Of a stretch of DNA of 64,000 nucleotides, positions 22,346 through 33,799 are shown piece after piece. The notes below the pieces were generated by a model. The model ran no database searches, was not told the origin of the DNA, and was given only the letters and a program-made list of their open reading frames with translations. Position numbers and translations under genes: made by a program. Source of the stretch: Dasypus novemcinctus (lineage: Eukaryota > Chordata > Mammalia > Cingulata > Dasypodidae); contig NC_080695.1 in assembly GCF_030445035.2 (NCBI RefSeq), positions 57,677,954 to 57,741,953 of the forward strand, given 5' to 3'. Positions within the stretch are counted from its first letter, which is position 1, and each line of letters begins with the position of its first letter.

Positions 22346-22639
22346 GAGACAATTAGTGGTGAATGAGAGAATGAGAACATCACAATGAAAGTGGGGAAAT
22401 TGATAAAATTATATATAAAGAAAGCCATGAAGACCCTCCAGAGGGGGAAAAAAAACCCTAAAGAGCTTTTGTAACTCATGATGCACAAGATATTGTTAAT
22501 ATTATCCCATGATTTTGGTTTCGGCTAGTTTTCAGCTGATCCTGAAGTGTGAGGCCAGATTGCCTTCTGGAGCTAGAGGAGCAGATTACAGAGAGTCCTG
22601 AAGGTAACTTTCTCCTTTACTTCCTAATTTTACAGTGGG

Positions 22640-23149
22640 GATGTTAAACGTGGAAAAGCACACTTCACTTTCCCTTCTGATAACATTCAGGCATGGCAGC
22701 TGTAGTCCTTTGCCCTCAGATAGAGAATGAATCCCTCAACATTCCTTGGATAAACAGTTTCCAAATTGGGACAAGCCAGATTTTCTACTTTCATCTTTAC
22801 TGCTGGAGGTTCCTGATTGCAATCAAGGTTAGAAAGTAATTTATCCAGGACGGTCGAATCCCAAACTGCACTGAAGTCCTCTGTGTCAAAAAGGTTGTAA
22901 ATGTGATGGAGAATCTGATGACAGAAACAGGTGGCTTGTGTCGCATGGGTGTTGGTGACAGCACTTCTGTTCTGTGGAAATCTGAAGGCTATCCTGGCAT
23001 TCTGTCCTGCCAAAGAGGGTGTTTTTAGTGATTAAAATGCATGAATATTTCCTTGTTTTCCCAGCCCTGTTCACACGCAATGGGCAGCCCAGCGAGCAGG
23101 CTTGCCTGGAGCAGGGCATCTGCAGGGCCAAGAGCAGAGACCTGGGCAT
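22640..23149 (-). pseudogene. Type I interferon-like pseudogene
   Basis: On the minus strand a 109-codon frame (23,013-22,687) contains FRFPQ, then HQILHHIYNLFDTEDFSAVW and LDKLLSNL, then ILYLRAKDYSCHA. This follows the order of helix B-C and the helix D-E region of alpha/omega-type interferons (FPQ...HEM..QIFNLF.T.DSSAAWD...LDK...LYLKEKKYS.CAW). The frame stops exactly where the conserved Trp is expected (TGA for TGG). A signal-peptide-like stretch with CSLGC (from the ATG at 23,149) lies upstream in another frame, so at least one frameshift separates the two. Intronless, as in type I interferons. Subtype not determined. The ERV lies on one side and a young L1 insertion about 208 bp upstream. 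Confidence 0.82.
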
Positions 23150-23356
23150 TGAGAATTTGAGTGATTCCCAGGACAGCAGACGGTGCCTGAGCTGCCTGTT
23201 CTGGCCACTGGTGCCATGCAAGGAGTCAGGGTCATCGCCCGGCACCCCAGGCCTGGCATCCACAGGTTGATCCAGCGCATTGTTCCTGTGGAATCTGCCG
23301 CCATGGAGATGCTGCCGCCCCTCTAGGACCAAGTTGGCCCACATGGATGGTGAATC

Positions 23357-24812
23357 AAAAGCTGCTTTTTCCCTGATAGCTAGAGATTTGGAATGAAGGT
23401 CCAACAATGAGCCCCTGATACCAATGACTATGCTCGTGAGCCTGTGTACCTGAAATAAGAACAAGGCCTAGAGCAGCAGTGTGCCTAAGAGTTCCCTCCT
23501 GAGAGCCTCTGTATTGCTCAAATGTGGCCAGTCTTGAAGCCAAACTCAGCATGTAAATGCATTGCCTTCCCCCCAGTGTGGGACATTACTCCCGGGGATG
23601 AGCCTCCCTGGCACCAAGGGATCACTACCAAGTACCAGCTGATGACATAACTAGAAAATGACCTTGAATAAAAGGTCAACTCGGACCAGCAGAATATCCC
23701 TGTCTACATATAATAACAGGAGTTAAAAATGCTGTTAGACCTAAATCAAGGGGGAAATGGAAAGGACAAATGAGTTTATATGGCTATGAGTCTCTAAAAA
23801 AGAGCCTGGAGGTTATCAGGGGGGTTGCCCTTATGCACACCTCAGCAGAGTCTCAGAGACAGATAAAGTAGATACAACCCCAGGTATTGGTTCTTCTGAA
23901 GGCTACAGAGACCCACAGGTTTTATGGTCATGGCAGATGGAGTTCAGTGCCATGTCAGTTGGCCCTTCTTTGGAGTTGGTGTTTCTGTGTGATGGAGGTG
24001 GACTCAGATGTGATCTCTTTCCACAAGCCTTTCCTGTTACTTTACTGGAATTGTAGTTGGTGCTGGGGTTTAAGATATATCTAGGGGATCTGAATCTCTG
24101 GACTGACCGTATGATAGCCAGGCCCTGAGCCTCAACAGACTTCAGCTCCTACACTCTGGTTTATTGGACTTACCCCACTCAGCTAACATGGAGTTGAAGA
24201 ATATCAAACACCACACCATGGAGCCCAGAGTGCTTACAACTGAAAGCAGGAGGATTGCATCAGGCATCCCTGTTCAATCTAAGCCCCCTCTTGACATAGA
24301 TGTGGAATGGACACAACCAATCCAAGGTCCACAGGATGAAGGAATAGAATATGTATTAGAGTGGACTTACTGATATTCTATTCATGAACTATTGTGGTTA
24401 GTAATCGAAGAAAATGTGGCATTGGTGTGAAAAAAGTGACCATGGTGGCTCCTGGGTGTGGGGAATGGGAGGAAGAGATGAGATGTGGAGGCATTTTCAG
24501 GACTTGGAGTTGTCCTGGGTGATGCTGCAGGGACAATTACCAGACATTGTAGATCCTCACATGGCCCACTGGTTGGAACGTGGGAGAGTGTGGGCTATGA
24601 TGTGGACCATTGACCATGAGGTGCAGTGATGCTCAGAGATGTATTCACCAAATGCAATGGATATGTCATGATGATGGAGGGGAATGTTGCTGTGGTGGGA
24701 GTAGTGGGGTGAGGGGGGTGTGGGGTACATGGGGACCTCATATTTTTTTAATGTAATATTTTAAAAAATGAATTAAAAATATAAATTAATTTTTTTTAAA
24801 AGCCGCTTTTTC
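23357..24812 (+). mobile_element. L1 3' end (xenarthran subfamily) with 15-bp TSD
   Basis: A 1.43-kb 5'-truncated insertion with a G-rich stretch near 24,690-24,735 and an A/T-rich end. The TSD AAAAGCYGCTTTTTC lies at 23,357-23,371 and 24,798-24,812 with one mismatch. Assigned to L1 because the same 3' sequence is joined to inverted ORF2 in the element at 53,445-54,992. Confidence 0.88.
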
Positions 24813-25594
24813 AGGCTCTGAGGGCTGAGGGAGTTTTCCCGTGGCTCCTCTTGAAACACTTTCCTTAAACAGCGATCATAGAACCTTCCACCTTCTGGAC
24901 AGTTTTCAAGTGTTTTAAGGTTGACTTTTTCATTTAGTAATTTACAGGGCTAATTTTATTTAAAAATGTACATGATTGAGAGGCTTGTGCCTCCAAATCA
25001 TGGACGCTGTCGTATTTTTTACTCGTTCAGGATTGCTTGTGGGGAAAAGTCGGGACACAAATTCACAGAAAGGAAAGCCAGAGGGAACTGAACCCCCAAA
25101 TGCTGGGACCTTCCAGGAAATGAGTCAGGGACATGGGACTTCTTGGCCCTGAGAAGAAGGGAGGATGCCACTCTGTATACAGGTTTTTAGTACATTGTTT
25201 TAATGTTGTGGTGGTTTTTTCCCAGTAGTTTCTAAGTAGGAAAATACTACAAAAGTAAAGAGTAGGTTTTCAAACTCACAACATTGTTTTAAGTTTAAAT
25301 ATTTAACTTATTCCTAAACCAGATTTTATTATAATGCAACTTTTCTGGCTTGAACGTAAGCACACTTATCAGTAATATTTAAAAATCTATTTCTTATGTT
25401 TTCTAATTTTCAATTGAAAGAATTGCCATGTTTAACCACCTGAAATCATTTTTAATTAATTTCATCCTACTGGAATGTCTGTCCCAGGACCCTCTCCTCT
25501 GGGCCTTTAGTATTTTCAAGAAAAGTAATCAAGCCTACTTCCAATTTGGGATAAATTGCAGTGTTAATATTTCATGAATCCGTTTTTAGAAGAT
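24813..25594. other. Intergenic stretch with no feature recognised
   Basis: Continues the sequence interrupted by the L1 insertion. AT-rich after about 25,180. No repeat family recognised. Confidence 0.5.
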
Positions 25595-25620
25595 CAAAAC
25601 TTGGTTCTGGATCAAGTGTT

Positions 25621-25918
25621 AAAAACTGCTCTTTGGTGCTTCACGGACAATTATGGGACATTGTAGATCGCCCCAGGGCCCACTGGATGGAACGTGGGAG
25701 AGTGTGGGCTATGATGTGGACCATTGACTATGGGGTGCAGTGATGCTCAGAGTTGTACTTACCAGGTACAATGGATGTGTCACGATGATGGGAGAGAGTG
25801 TTGCTGTGGGGGGAGTGGGGGGTGGGGGCGGTGGGGGTGAATGGGACCTCATATTTTTTGAATGTAATTTTTAAAAATAAATAATTTAACAAAAACACAC
25901 AAAAAAAACTGCTCTTTG
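25621..25918 (+). mobile_element. Short 5'-truncated young L1 3' end with 15-bp TSD
   Basis: A 268-bp insertion between exact copies of AAAAACTGCTCTTTG (25,621-25,635 and 25,904-25,918). It includes a strongly G-rich stretch at 25,806-25,842. Confidence 0.92.
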
Positions 25919-27028
25919 ACCTTGAATAAAAGGGAGAGATGGCAAAGACAAATGAGTTGATATGGCTAAGAGACTTCCAAAAAGAGTCGGGAGGTTATCA
26001 GAGCAGTTGTGCTTATACACACTTCAGCAGGACACCCCCAAAAAAGCCAAAATAGATACAACCCTAGGCACTGGTTTTCCTGAAGGCTACAGAGATCCAC
26101 AGGGTATATAATTATGGCAGATGGATTTGGAGCTCTGTGCCATGTCAGAGGGCCCTACTTTGGAATTTGTGCCCTGGGTGTGATGGAGCTGGACTCAGAT
26201 GTGACTTTTCTACACATGCCTCTTTTGTCACTTTCACTGAACCTGTGGTTGGTACTAGGGATGGTCCATACTCAGGTGACTTGAATCTCTGGACTTGCCC
26301 ATATGCCAGCTGGGCCCTGAGCCTCAGCAGAGTGGTGACTCCTACTCTCTGGTTCATTGCTGTTACCCAGGTCAGCAAACAGGGAGGTAAAGATGGTCAA
26401 CCACCACACCAGGGAATCAAGAGTGCCTACAACTGTAAGCAAAGGAATTGCATTAATTATCCATGTGGAATCTAAGCCCCATCTTGATCTAGAGGTGGAG
26501 GGGTCATGGTCATCCCAGGGTCCACAGAATGAAGGAATAAAATATGGACTAAAGTGGACTGACCGATATTCTACTATAAAATTTTTGTGATGAGTAATAG
26601 AAGAAATTTTAGCATCAAGGTGGAGAAAGGGGCCACAGTAGTTGCTGAGGGCAGGGAGAGGGTGAAAGAGATGTGATGTGGGGACATTTTTGGGATTTTG
26701 AGTTGCCTTAATTATATTGCAGGGTCAGATACAGGACTTTATATATCCTGCCATAACCCATAACTGTATTGGGGGAGAGTGCGAACTACAGGGTAAACTA
26801 TTATCTATGTAGGGCAGCAGTGCCCCAAAATGTGTTCATTGAGTGCGATGGGGGTGCCTCAATGATGAATGAGGTTGTTGCTGTGGGAGGAGTGGGGTGG
26901 GGGGGTAGGGGTTATACAGGAATCTATTATATTTTTTAGTGTAACAGTTTTTTTGTGATGTATATATCTTCAAAAAATACAATTTACAAAAATGATGTGG
27001 TGGGGATTGGGTTATATGGGAAACTCTA

Positions 27029-27469
27029 ATGTTTTTTGTTTTTTTTAAGATTTATTTATTTATTTATTTTTCTTCCCTTCTTCCATCGCCCCGGTTGTCT
27101 GTTCTCTCTATCTATTTGCTGTGTCTTCTTTCTCCACTTCTGTTGTTGTTAGTGGTACGGGAATCTGTGTTTCTTTTTTTGTTGCATCATCTTGTTGTGT
27201 CAGCTCTCCATGTGGGTGGCACCATTCTTAGGCAGGCTGCACTTTCTTTCATGCTGGGTGGCTCTCCTTACGGGACGCACTCCTTGTGTGTGGGGCTCCC
27301 CTATATGGGGGACACCCCTGTGTGGACGGCACTCCTTGTGTGCATCAGCACTGCACATGGGCCAGCTCCACATGGGTCAAGGAGGCCTGGGGTTTGAACT
27401 ATGGACCTCCCATGTAGTAGACGGACACCCTAACCACTGGGCCAAGTCCGCTTTCCTTTATGTTTTTTT
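27029..27469 (-). mobile_element. DAS-type SINE, minus orientation
   Basis: Nearly full length, with a T-run then ATTT-type tail at the left and a tRNA-derived head at the right. Candidate TSD ATGTTTTTT on both sides. Inserted in the older L1 3' end. Confidence 0.92.
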
Positions 27470-27533
27470 AATGTAACATTCCTTGTGTTCTAGTAATTTA
27501 AAAAATTTAAAAAACAAAACAAAACTTGGTTCT

Positions 27534-28199
27534 ATTTTTTTTCCAATTATGGATACTGCATGCAGCTTAAAACCACTTAAGATGAAATTTCTACAGTATT
27601 TAAATGATCAAAATATATAAAAGCTAAGGCAGTGGCTGGAAGTTAGATGCATTCATTGAAAATAAATGTTCTCTCAAAACTTGAGCACAGAAGGCCTTTA
27701 ATTCCATTTTTTATCTTCACCTCAGAGGTAAATTATGTGTATAATTTCCTTATTTTTTGATATATCTATTTCCCATAACATTGATAGTTTCATCCAGTGA
27801 TTTCTCCTTTTACCATATCTTTTCATTTTTGATTTTCACACTTGAAAAGTATATTCATTCTGAGTGCTCAAGTTTTACATTAATCAAACACATTTCTAAA
27901 ATGACTTTCATTGTTGAAAGCAAGGGCATAGGCAGAATAAGCACATAGCTTTAAAAACTGTCAGGATTTTTCTTGGAAGTCTTTATTTACTTTATCCTTT
28001 TGTTTGAAATTATCTTCCTGCAGTGAGAAGTTGCATAAAAATTTGTAATATATTTGCACGAATATACTCTTGATTTCAGTATGAAGTGCTTCTTCAATAT
28101 TTTGTGTTCGTATTGAATGAATACAAAATGGATATTAATCTGAGAAGTACCCAGATTGTATCTAACCTTGATGTCCATTGGGTATCCTTATGTGATCAC
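27534..28199. other. AT-rich intergenic stretch with no feature recognised
   Basis: No similarity recognised. Two 63-codon frames are unremarkable. Confidence 0.5.
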
Positions 28200-29583
28200 A
28201 GCAGGGTAGGGGTTTTGTTTGTTGATTTTTGACTGGCCTGTCAAACCCACCCTGCTTGGGCAGAATAGTTCATTCAACAAATGGTGCTGAGAGAACTGGA
28301 TTCCAAAGACAAAAGAAGGAAAGAGGACCCATATCTCACACCTTATTTTTAAAAATTAACTCAAATTGGATCAAAAACCTAAATACAAAAGCAAAAACCA
28401 TAAAGCTTCTAGAAGAAAATGCAGGAAAATATCATCAAGACCTGGTGTTAGGTGGTGGATTCTTACAGAAGAGAAGAAGAGCACTGAGATGGAGTACTGA
28501 TGGTTAATATATGTAGAAGCTTTAATTAACTTTACTGTAAAGATGTGGAAATGTATGGAGTTGATGGTAACATATTATAGTGATTAACAGCTGGTTTATA
28601 AATGTGAATGTGCCTGAAAATGGTGGTTTAGGGATGTAAATACCTGTTGACAGAAAGAGAATAATAACTGAATAGCACAGTAAACCCAGAGGTGGATGAG
28701 AATTGTGGGTGATGGTACAGATGCAAGAGTGTCCTTTGGGAGCTAGAGCAGATGTACATCACTTTGGCAGGGTGGTGGGAATGTGAAGAAGCATGGGCAA
28801 AGTACAACTGGAGGGACCTCTGATCTGTGGTTAAGAGTAATAATGTAATATTCATGCATCTATGCCAAAGATGTACTGTGTTGATAATGGGGGAGTATGG
28901 AAAAAGTGTGCCAAATGTATGCTGTGGACCTGGTAATAATCTGATGATATTATCTCATAATCTGTAAGAAATGTTCCATAGTCTGTAACAAATGTGGCAT
29001 GTTGATGGAAGGGTGTTTGGGAATTCTGAACATGTGCATGATTGTTTTATAAGTTTACAACTTCTGTCATAAAAGAATATTTTTAAAATAGTAATAGAGT
29101 GGGTTGGGGGGGAATACATCAAATGTAAGATAGAACTGTAGTTAGTATTAAGATTTTGATAATATTCTTTCATAATTTGTAACAAATATCTCACAACAAT
29201 GCAAGGTGGTAGTGGTGAGTTGATGTATGGGACCCCTGTGTGATGTTATGCATATTTGCTTTTTACATTCACAGCTTTTACTATACAATTATTGTTTATG
29301 TATGTTCATGTAAAAATGATATAAAAATAATAATAGGGTGATTGGGAGAAAAATACTTGCATTAGCAGTAATATCTTGAGGATGCTCTTTAATCATTAGT
29401 TTAAAAAGTTTCACAACAATGCAAGGTTTCGATGGTAAGGTGAGGTATGAGAGTCCTGTATGATGTTATGTATGTTTGTTTTGTAAGTTCACAACTGTTA
29501 CTCTACATTTATTGTTTATGTATGTTTGTGCATGAGTAATATACTTCAATAATTTTTTTAAAAAATCAAAAACAAAACAAACT
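28200..29583 (+). mobile_element. 5'-truncated L1 of the shared-deletion lineage's 3' type
   Basis: The ORF2 C-terminal end at 28,230-28,490 is followed by a 1.1-kb 3' UTR carrying about three imperfect units with wording like 'gatgttatgcatatttgc' and 'gttcacaactgttact'. It ends in an A-rich tail near 29,560-29,583. The 3' UTR matches those at 42.5-43.47 kb and 55.0-56.04 kb. Confidence 0.88.
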
Positions 29584-29589
29584 AAATAG

Positions 29590-29850
29590 AACAGGTAGGC
29601 ACCAGTGCGTAGTGGGCCCCTATAAATTGTTGAGGCAATGTACTCCTCATTTGGGTGAGCTACTGTAGCCCATTTACTGAGTGACCAGAAAAGTTGTGTT
29701 TAATGGGTCCCAGAAGAAGAGAAAACTGTGCAACAGAATCAGACCACTGCACAAGCTGCTTGCCACGAGGGCCATAGGACCCAGCAGCTGCAAAGATGCT
29801 CCCCATGCCTGTGGCAGATGGAGTTGCTATTTGGAGTGCTTTTGTATTAT
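29590..29850 (+). mobile_element. Possible ERV-L-type pol fragment
   Basis: The translated stretch around 29,720-29,840 reads like the ERV-L/MaLR polymerase region (glutamine-rich TTAQAACHEGHRTQQ followed by a QMELLFG-type segment). Short and frameshifted, so the assignment is tentative. Confidence 0.45.
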
Positions 29851-29918
29851 TATGATCAGGAAATACCTTTTTTCTTTGAAAATACAGATTATATAATGAC
29901 CAAAACCTAAAACTTCAT

Positions 29919-29940
29919 TATGTGTGTGTGTGTGTGTGCA
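29919..29940. repeat. (TG)n microsatellite
   Basis: About nine TG units. Confidence 0.95.
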
Positions 29941-30059
29941 TGCATATAGAGTTCATACATAGTTGTAATTTCAGTTTTCTGAATTCTTATGAACTCTACT
30001 TAAATGGAAATAGCTTACTGGATTGTTAATTATATCAATAAGAACCACTATAATTAATA

Positions 30060-30560
30060 TGTGGAATGTTTTTATAGCCTCTGTGTTGCTCAAAGTTCAC
30101 TGGGGAAACTAACCAGATAGGCAATATACATACATATATCATACATGTTATATAAAATGAAAATTTTTAATAGGAAATGGCTCATGCAATTGTAGGAATG
30201 AAAAAGTCCAAATTCCATAGGCAGGCCAAAACCTGGGAATTCTGACAAGGGTTTTTGATGAATTCCACAGGAGAAGGTATCTGACTGAAGAAGAGATGGA
30301 AAGTCTCCCTTCTGACCCCTGAAATCATCCCTTCTCCTTTTAAGGCCTTCATTTGGCTGGATGAGACTTCTCTCATTGTTGAAGGCAATCTCCTAAACTG
30401 AAATAGATTAAGTCAGCCATAGATGCAGTCCACTTACTGATGATTTAAATCCATGCAGTATCCTCTCAGTAACAATCAGGCCAGTTCTTGCTTGACCAAA
30501 CAGCTGGACACCACAACCTAGCCAAGTTGACAGATAAACTTAACCATCAGCATGTGTTAT
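30060..30560. repeat. Probable old interspersed repeat, class unresolved
   Basis: The wording 'cctagccaagttgacagata' and 'ttaaccatcagcatgtg' at its right end is a phrase I associate with common ancient mammalian repeats. I cannot name the family with confidence. Confidence 0.4.
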
Positions 30561-30614
30561 CAGCAGCCCCCAAAATTTTCCTTTGCCCTTCTTTGCAATC
30601 AGTCTCAAGCAATC

Positions 30615-31210
30615 ATTGAGACTCCATTGTAGTTTCTTTTTACCGGCAATATATAATTCCTCATAAATGGAAATGCATGGTGTGTCCTGTTTGGTGTCTG
30701 ACTTTTCAGCTTAGCACAGTGATCTTTAGGGTTTACTTGCAGGCTCACAGGTATCAGCAGGTTGCTCCCTGTTAGTGGGAAACTGGTACAGTCCATCTAC
30801 TCAACTGTTGATAATTATCCAAAAGGTTTTTTTCTTACCTTTTTCACTTACTGTATTCTTACAAATGCATATATCATTTCTTCCTAAATGTAAAGAGCTT
30901 TGCTGTGTTTTTGACTGTATCAGTTATCCAGGCACCTTGACAAAAAAATTCAAACAATATAGAAAAGTATGAAAAAGAAAATTCAACTCAGCCGAGATCC
31001 CACTTCTCAGAAAACTCTCATTAACCTGAGTTGAATATGGTATTTCAGTGAGCTTTCTGCTCATATACCAAATTTTAGGTAACTCATAGTTTTTCTATAC
31101 AATTTTGCTCTTTTAACTTGGTATATTATTTTATGCATATATATTTTAATGGTTGCACATTATTTTATGGAAAGGTACACCAGTGTAATTGAGCTATTAT
31201 TCAGTGATGT
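30615..31210 (-). mobile_element. Probable old L1 3' region fragments, minus orientation
   Basis: Order and wording (a block near 30,950-31,010 on a protein-poor background, 'ggtatattattttatgcata', 'ttaatggttgcacattattt') resemble an inverted old L1 3' UTR. Strongly diverged. Confidence 0.4.
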
Positions 31211-33799
31211 CTTCAAGGAAAGATTGAAATTTGGAATAAACTTTTTTGCCCTTCCTGGAAATGTTAGCTGTCATTTCTGGTGTCACTTGTGCCTTTTCTC
31301 TGGCCCTCTTCCTCTCTCTTCCCTTCCCTTATTTGGTGGCCTCTGTTTCCAACGGTCTGGCAAAATCATAGGATCTGATTTATTCAAAGTTTGTCAGGTC
31401 AGAAAATTGCCAACTATTAAAAAATAGATTTTTTAAAGATGTTTTCTGTTGAAAGAGGCGTATCCTAGTCCAAAAATTATGCCTTCTCTTTTATTTACTC
31501 AGCAGCTTTTAAAACAATACTTGGCTTAAAACTCATTATGGCTATAGACGTTGACCGAAACATAAGTTTAGGTAAATGACACATTAGTACCTTTTTATAA
31601 AAATGTCTGTAATTTCCATTTTTAAAGTTAAGTTGATTGGTATACATTTAATAGCATGCAAGAATGGAGTATAAAGTGTTTACCTTAAAGCTCTTTACAG
31701 AAATGGTTCATGAAGGAAATTCTTACTTTTTTCTTATTTTTAAGCCTTGAATTCTTTATGTTGAACTAAAAACCATTATTATAGTTTTTATTGGATTAAG
31801 ATTTTGGTTGCTTTTTCAGGAAATATAGACTTTATTAATATGTTTGACATCAAATGTAATTTTGTTTTTCACTCTTTGAAGTAAAGCCAGGTATTTATCA
31901 AAGTAATATTTTAAGGTTATATTGTCTCCGTAATATTTTCATTGTAGATGACTTCTGATGTACTTTTTGGAAATAATACTTTCCTGGGTAGTCTCCTAAA
32001 TGATGGAGTAGGGAGTGGGGCCACCAATTGAGATAGGAGACCAGGAGGCAGAGCAAATGATGGGAGTGTGGAGAAGAGGATGAGTTTAATTTGATAGATT
32101 TATTAAGGTTGCAGAGAGCGGTTTGACATGACCTGACTGTAGCAGCAAAGTAAAGCTAGTAATACATTTTCGGTGCCTATCATGGAGCTTAAGTCTGGGA
32201 GAAGAGTCCAGTCCAGATAAGGCTACTGAAAGGGTAGCCTTACCTTTTGCCTGGAGGGCAAATGACTCAGGAGGGGCCACTAATTTAGTGGAGAATGAGC
32301 CAGAAAGAACACGGTGCAAAATGGTGATAATGAATTCTGTATGTACTTACAGGGAGTGATTATGAAATGGTGCCATCTGTTGAGAGCCAGCATGATAATA
32401 ATTGCTTCTGTTTCTTACAGGGATGGCAGCACTGGGATGGTTACAAGTGTGAGCTACACATTTTGGTGCACACATTTTGGTCAGAGGAGAAAATGAGATG
32501 CCAGTGAGAGGAGTGTGGCTTTCTGCCTTTTTCAGGGGCTGCTGTGTATGGCATCCCCCTGGAAAGTGGGTGCTTCATGCTGTTGATTCCATGTCCGGTG
32601 GGAGACAGCATTCTCATCTTGGGAAATTTTAAAATCTTGTATGTTAAAGCTATTGTGACTTGTCCAGTGTACTCTAGCAACCAAGTCATAAAGCCAAGTT
32701 TCAACCATGTGCACTTTAAAAGGATTGCAGTGACTAATTGATTTCCCTTGATAGTTAGACCACAGAGATATAGGTAGACAAGATGCTTGACTTTTCTCTG
32801 TTTCATCTCTAGTGATAGTATAGCTATTTTCAATGCTCATACTTTTTTTTAAAGAAGAATGGGGCTTAGTAAAAAATCAAGATATTAGTTTAGGACATTT
32901 TACTGTGTTTTCCTTCATTGAAATAAAATTAAATGGGAATATTACTGAGATAGGGTTCTTATTTTCATATTTATTTGTTTTCATAAATTTAAATGCCATT
33001 TAATAAAAAATGTTTTTTTCAACACTATAGTAATGCTAAGAAACCATTTACCACATAGTGCCAGACAGGGTACTTTTGCTGTGAAAACAATGGAGTAGTT
33101 CAATTTTCTTAGTTTTTCCCAATAATCTGAAAAACCATTTAAAACCTACTTTTAGTTAATTTAAAGAAAACTTCAGTCAAGATAAATAATTCCATCAATA
33201 AGTCCATCAAGGAAAACAAAGAACTTGAAAAAAAAAATCCAGTTTAAACAGATGGTGCAATTATCCAATCAATATTTTTTCATGGGGTCACCTTGAATTA
33301 CTTTCATTTTCTTGTATTTCAGGTATTTTATTATCTCTTCTTTAATCTTGGTGTTTTATTACATTATGTTCCATAAACAGTACAAATTCAAAAGAAGCAT
33401 CAAATGTGTAAATTGATGCTTTATTTGTGTAAGGAATCACCCACTTAAAGACAGATTTTGCAAGCCCTATGTCATGTTTGAATTCTGAGTCTTTTATTAT
33501 GTATTTGTATAAACCAATGAATAAAAAAAACAAGTTCAAGATACTAAGCATAAAATAAGATTCTCCCTGATAAAGTAAATTTAAAGTAAAACTATCTTTT
33601 TTTCCTAGATTACATTCTAAAACAGAAGTAAATGTAATATCTCATCTTAATATGCTTTTTTTTGAAGAATAACATCAAAACTTTTGAAAGAACTAATGAA
33701 ATCGTGGATGATATCATTCACATTGCATGTGCCAGTAGAAACTTCCATGGTAGATGATGAAGTAGGGGTCTCCAGGACTCAATGCTTCCACCAAAACCA
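31211..33799. other. Long AT-rich intergenic stretch with no gene seen
   Basis: Overlapping minus-strand frames of 130 and 102 codons at 32,441-32,840 show no recognised domain. A GC-richer island lies at 32,030-32,720. No repeat family is identified. Confidence 0.5.

Larger units (their letters stand above)
19765..22480 (+). mobile_element. Decayed class I (gammaretrovirus-like) endogenous retrovirus, partial
   Basis: Only the 3' half is visible: integrase, then envelope. No gag, protease or reverse transcriptase was recognised upstream. A purine-rich tract at about 22,438-22,452 could be the polypurine tract, but no clear long terminal repeats were found. Stops and frame changes interrupt both genes, so no functional product is expected. 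The position of the remnants matches the pol-env order of gammaretroviruses. Confidence 0.85.
25595..27533 (+). mobile_element. Older L1 3' end with 14-bp TSD, hosting two later insertions
   Basis: Flanked by CAAAACTTGGTTCT at 25,595-25,608 and 27,520-27,533. The body is a diverged copy of the 3' sequence at 23,372-24,797. It is interrupted by a short young L1 3' end (25,636-25,903) and a DAS SINE (27,038-27,459). Confidence 0.85.

Noticed and set aside
32441-32840. 130-codon minus-strand frame as a processed pseudogene
   Set aside because: No protein family recognised, no A-tail and no TSD at the borders. Left as unassigned sequence.
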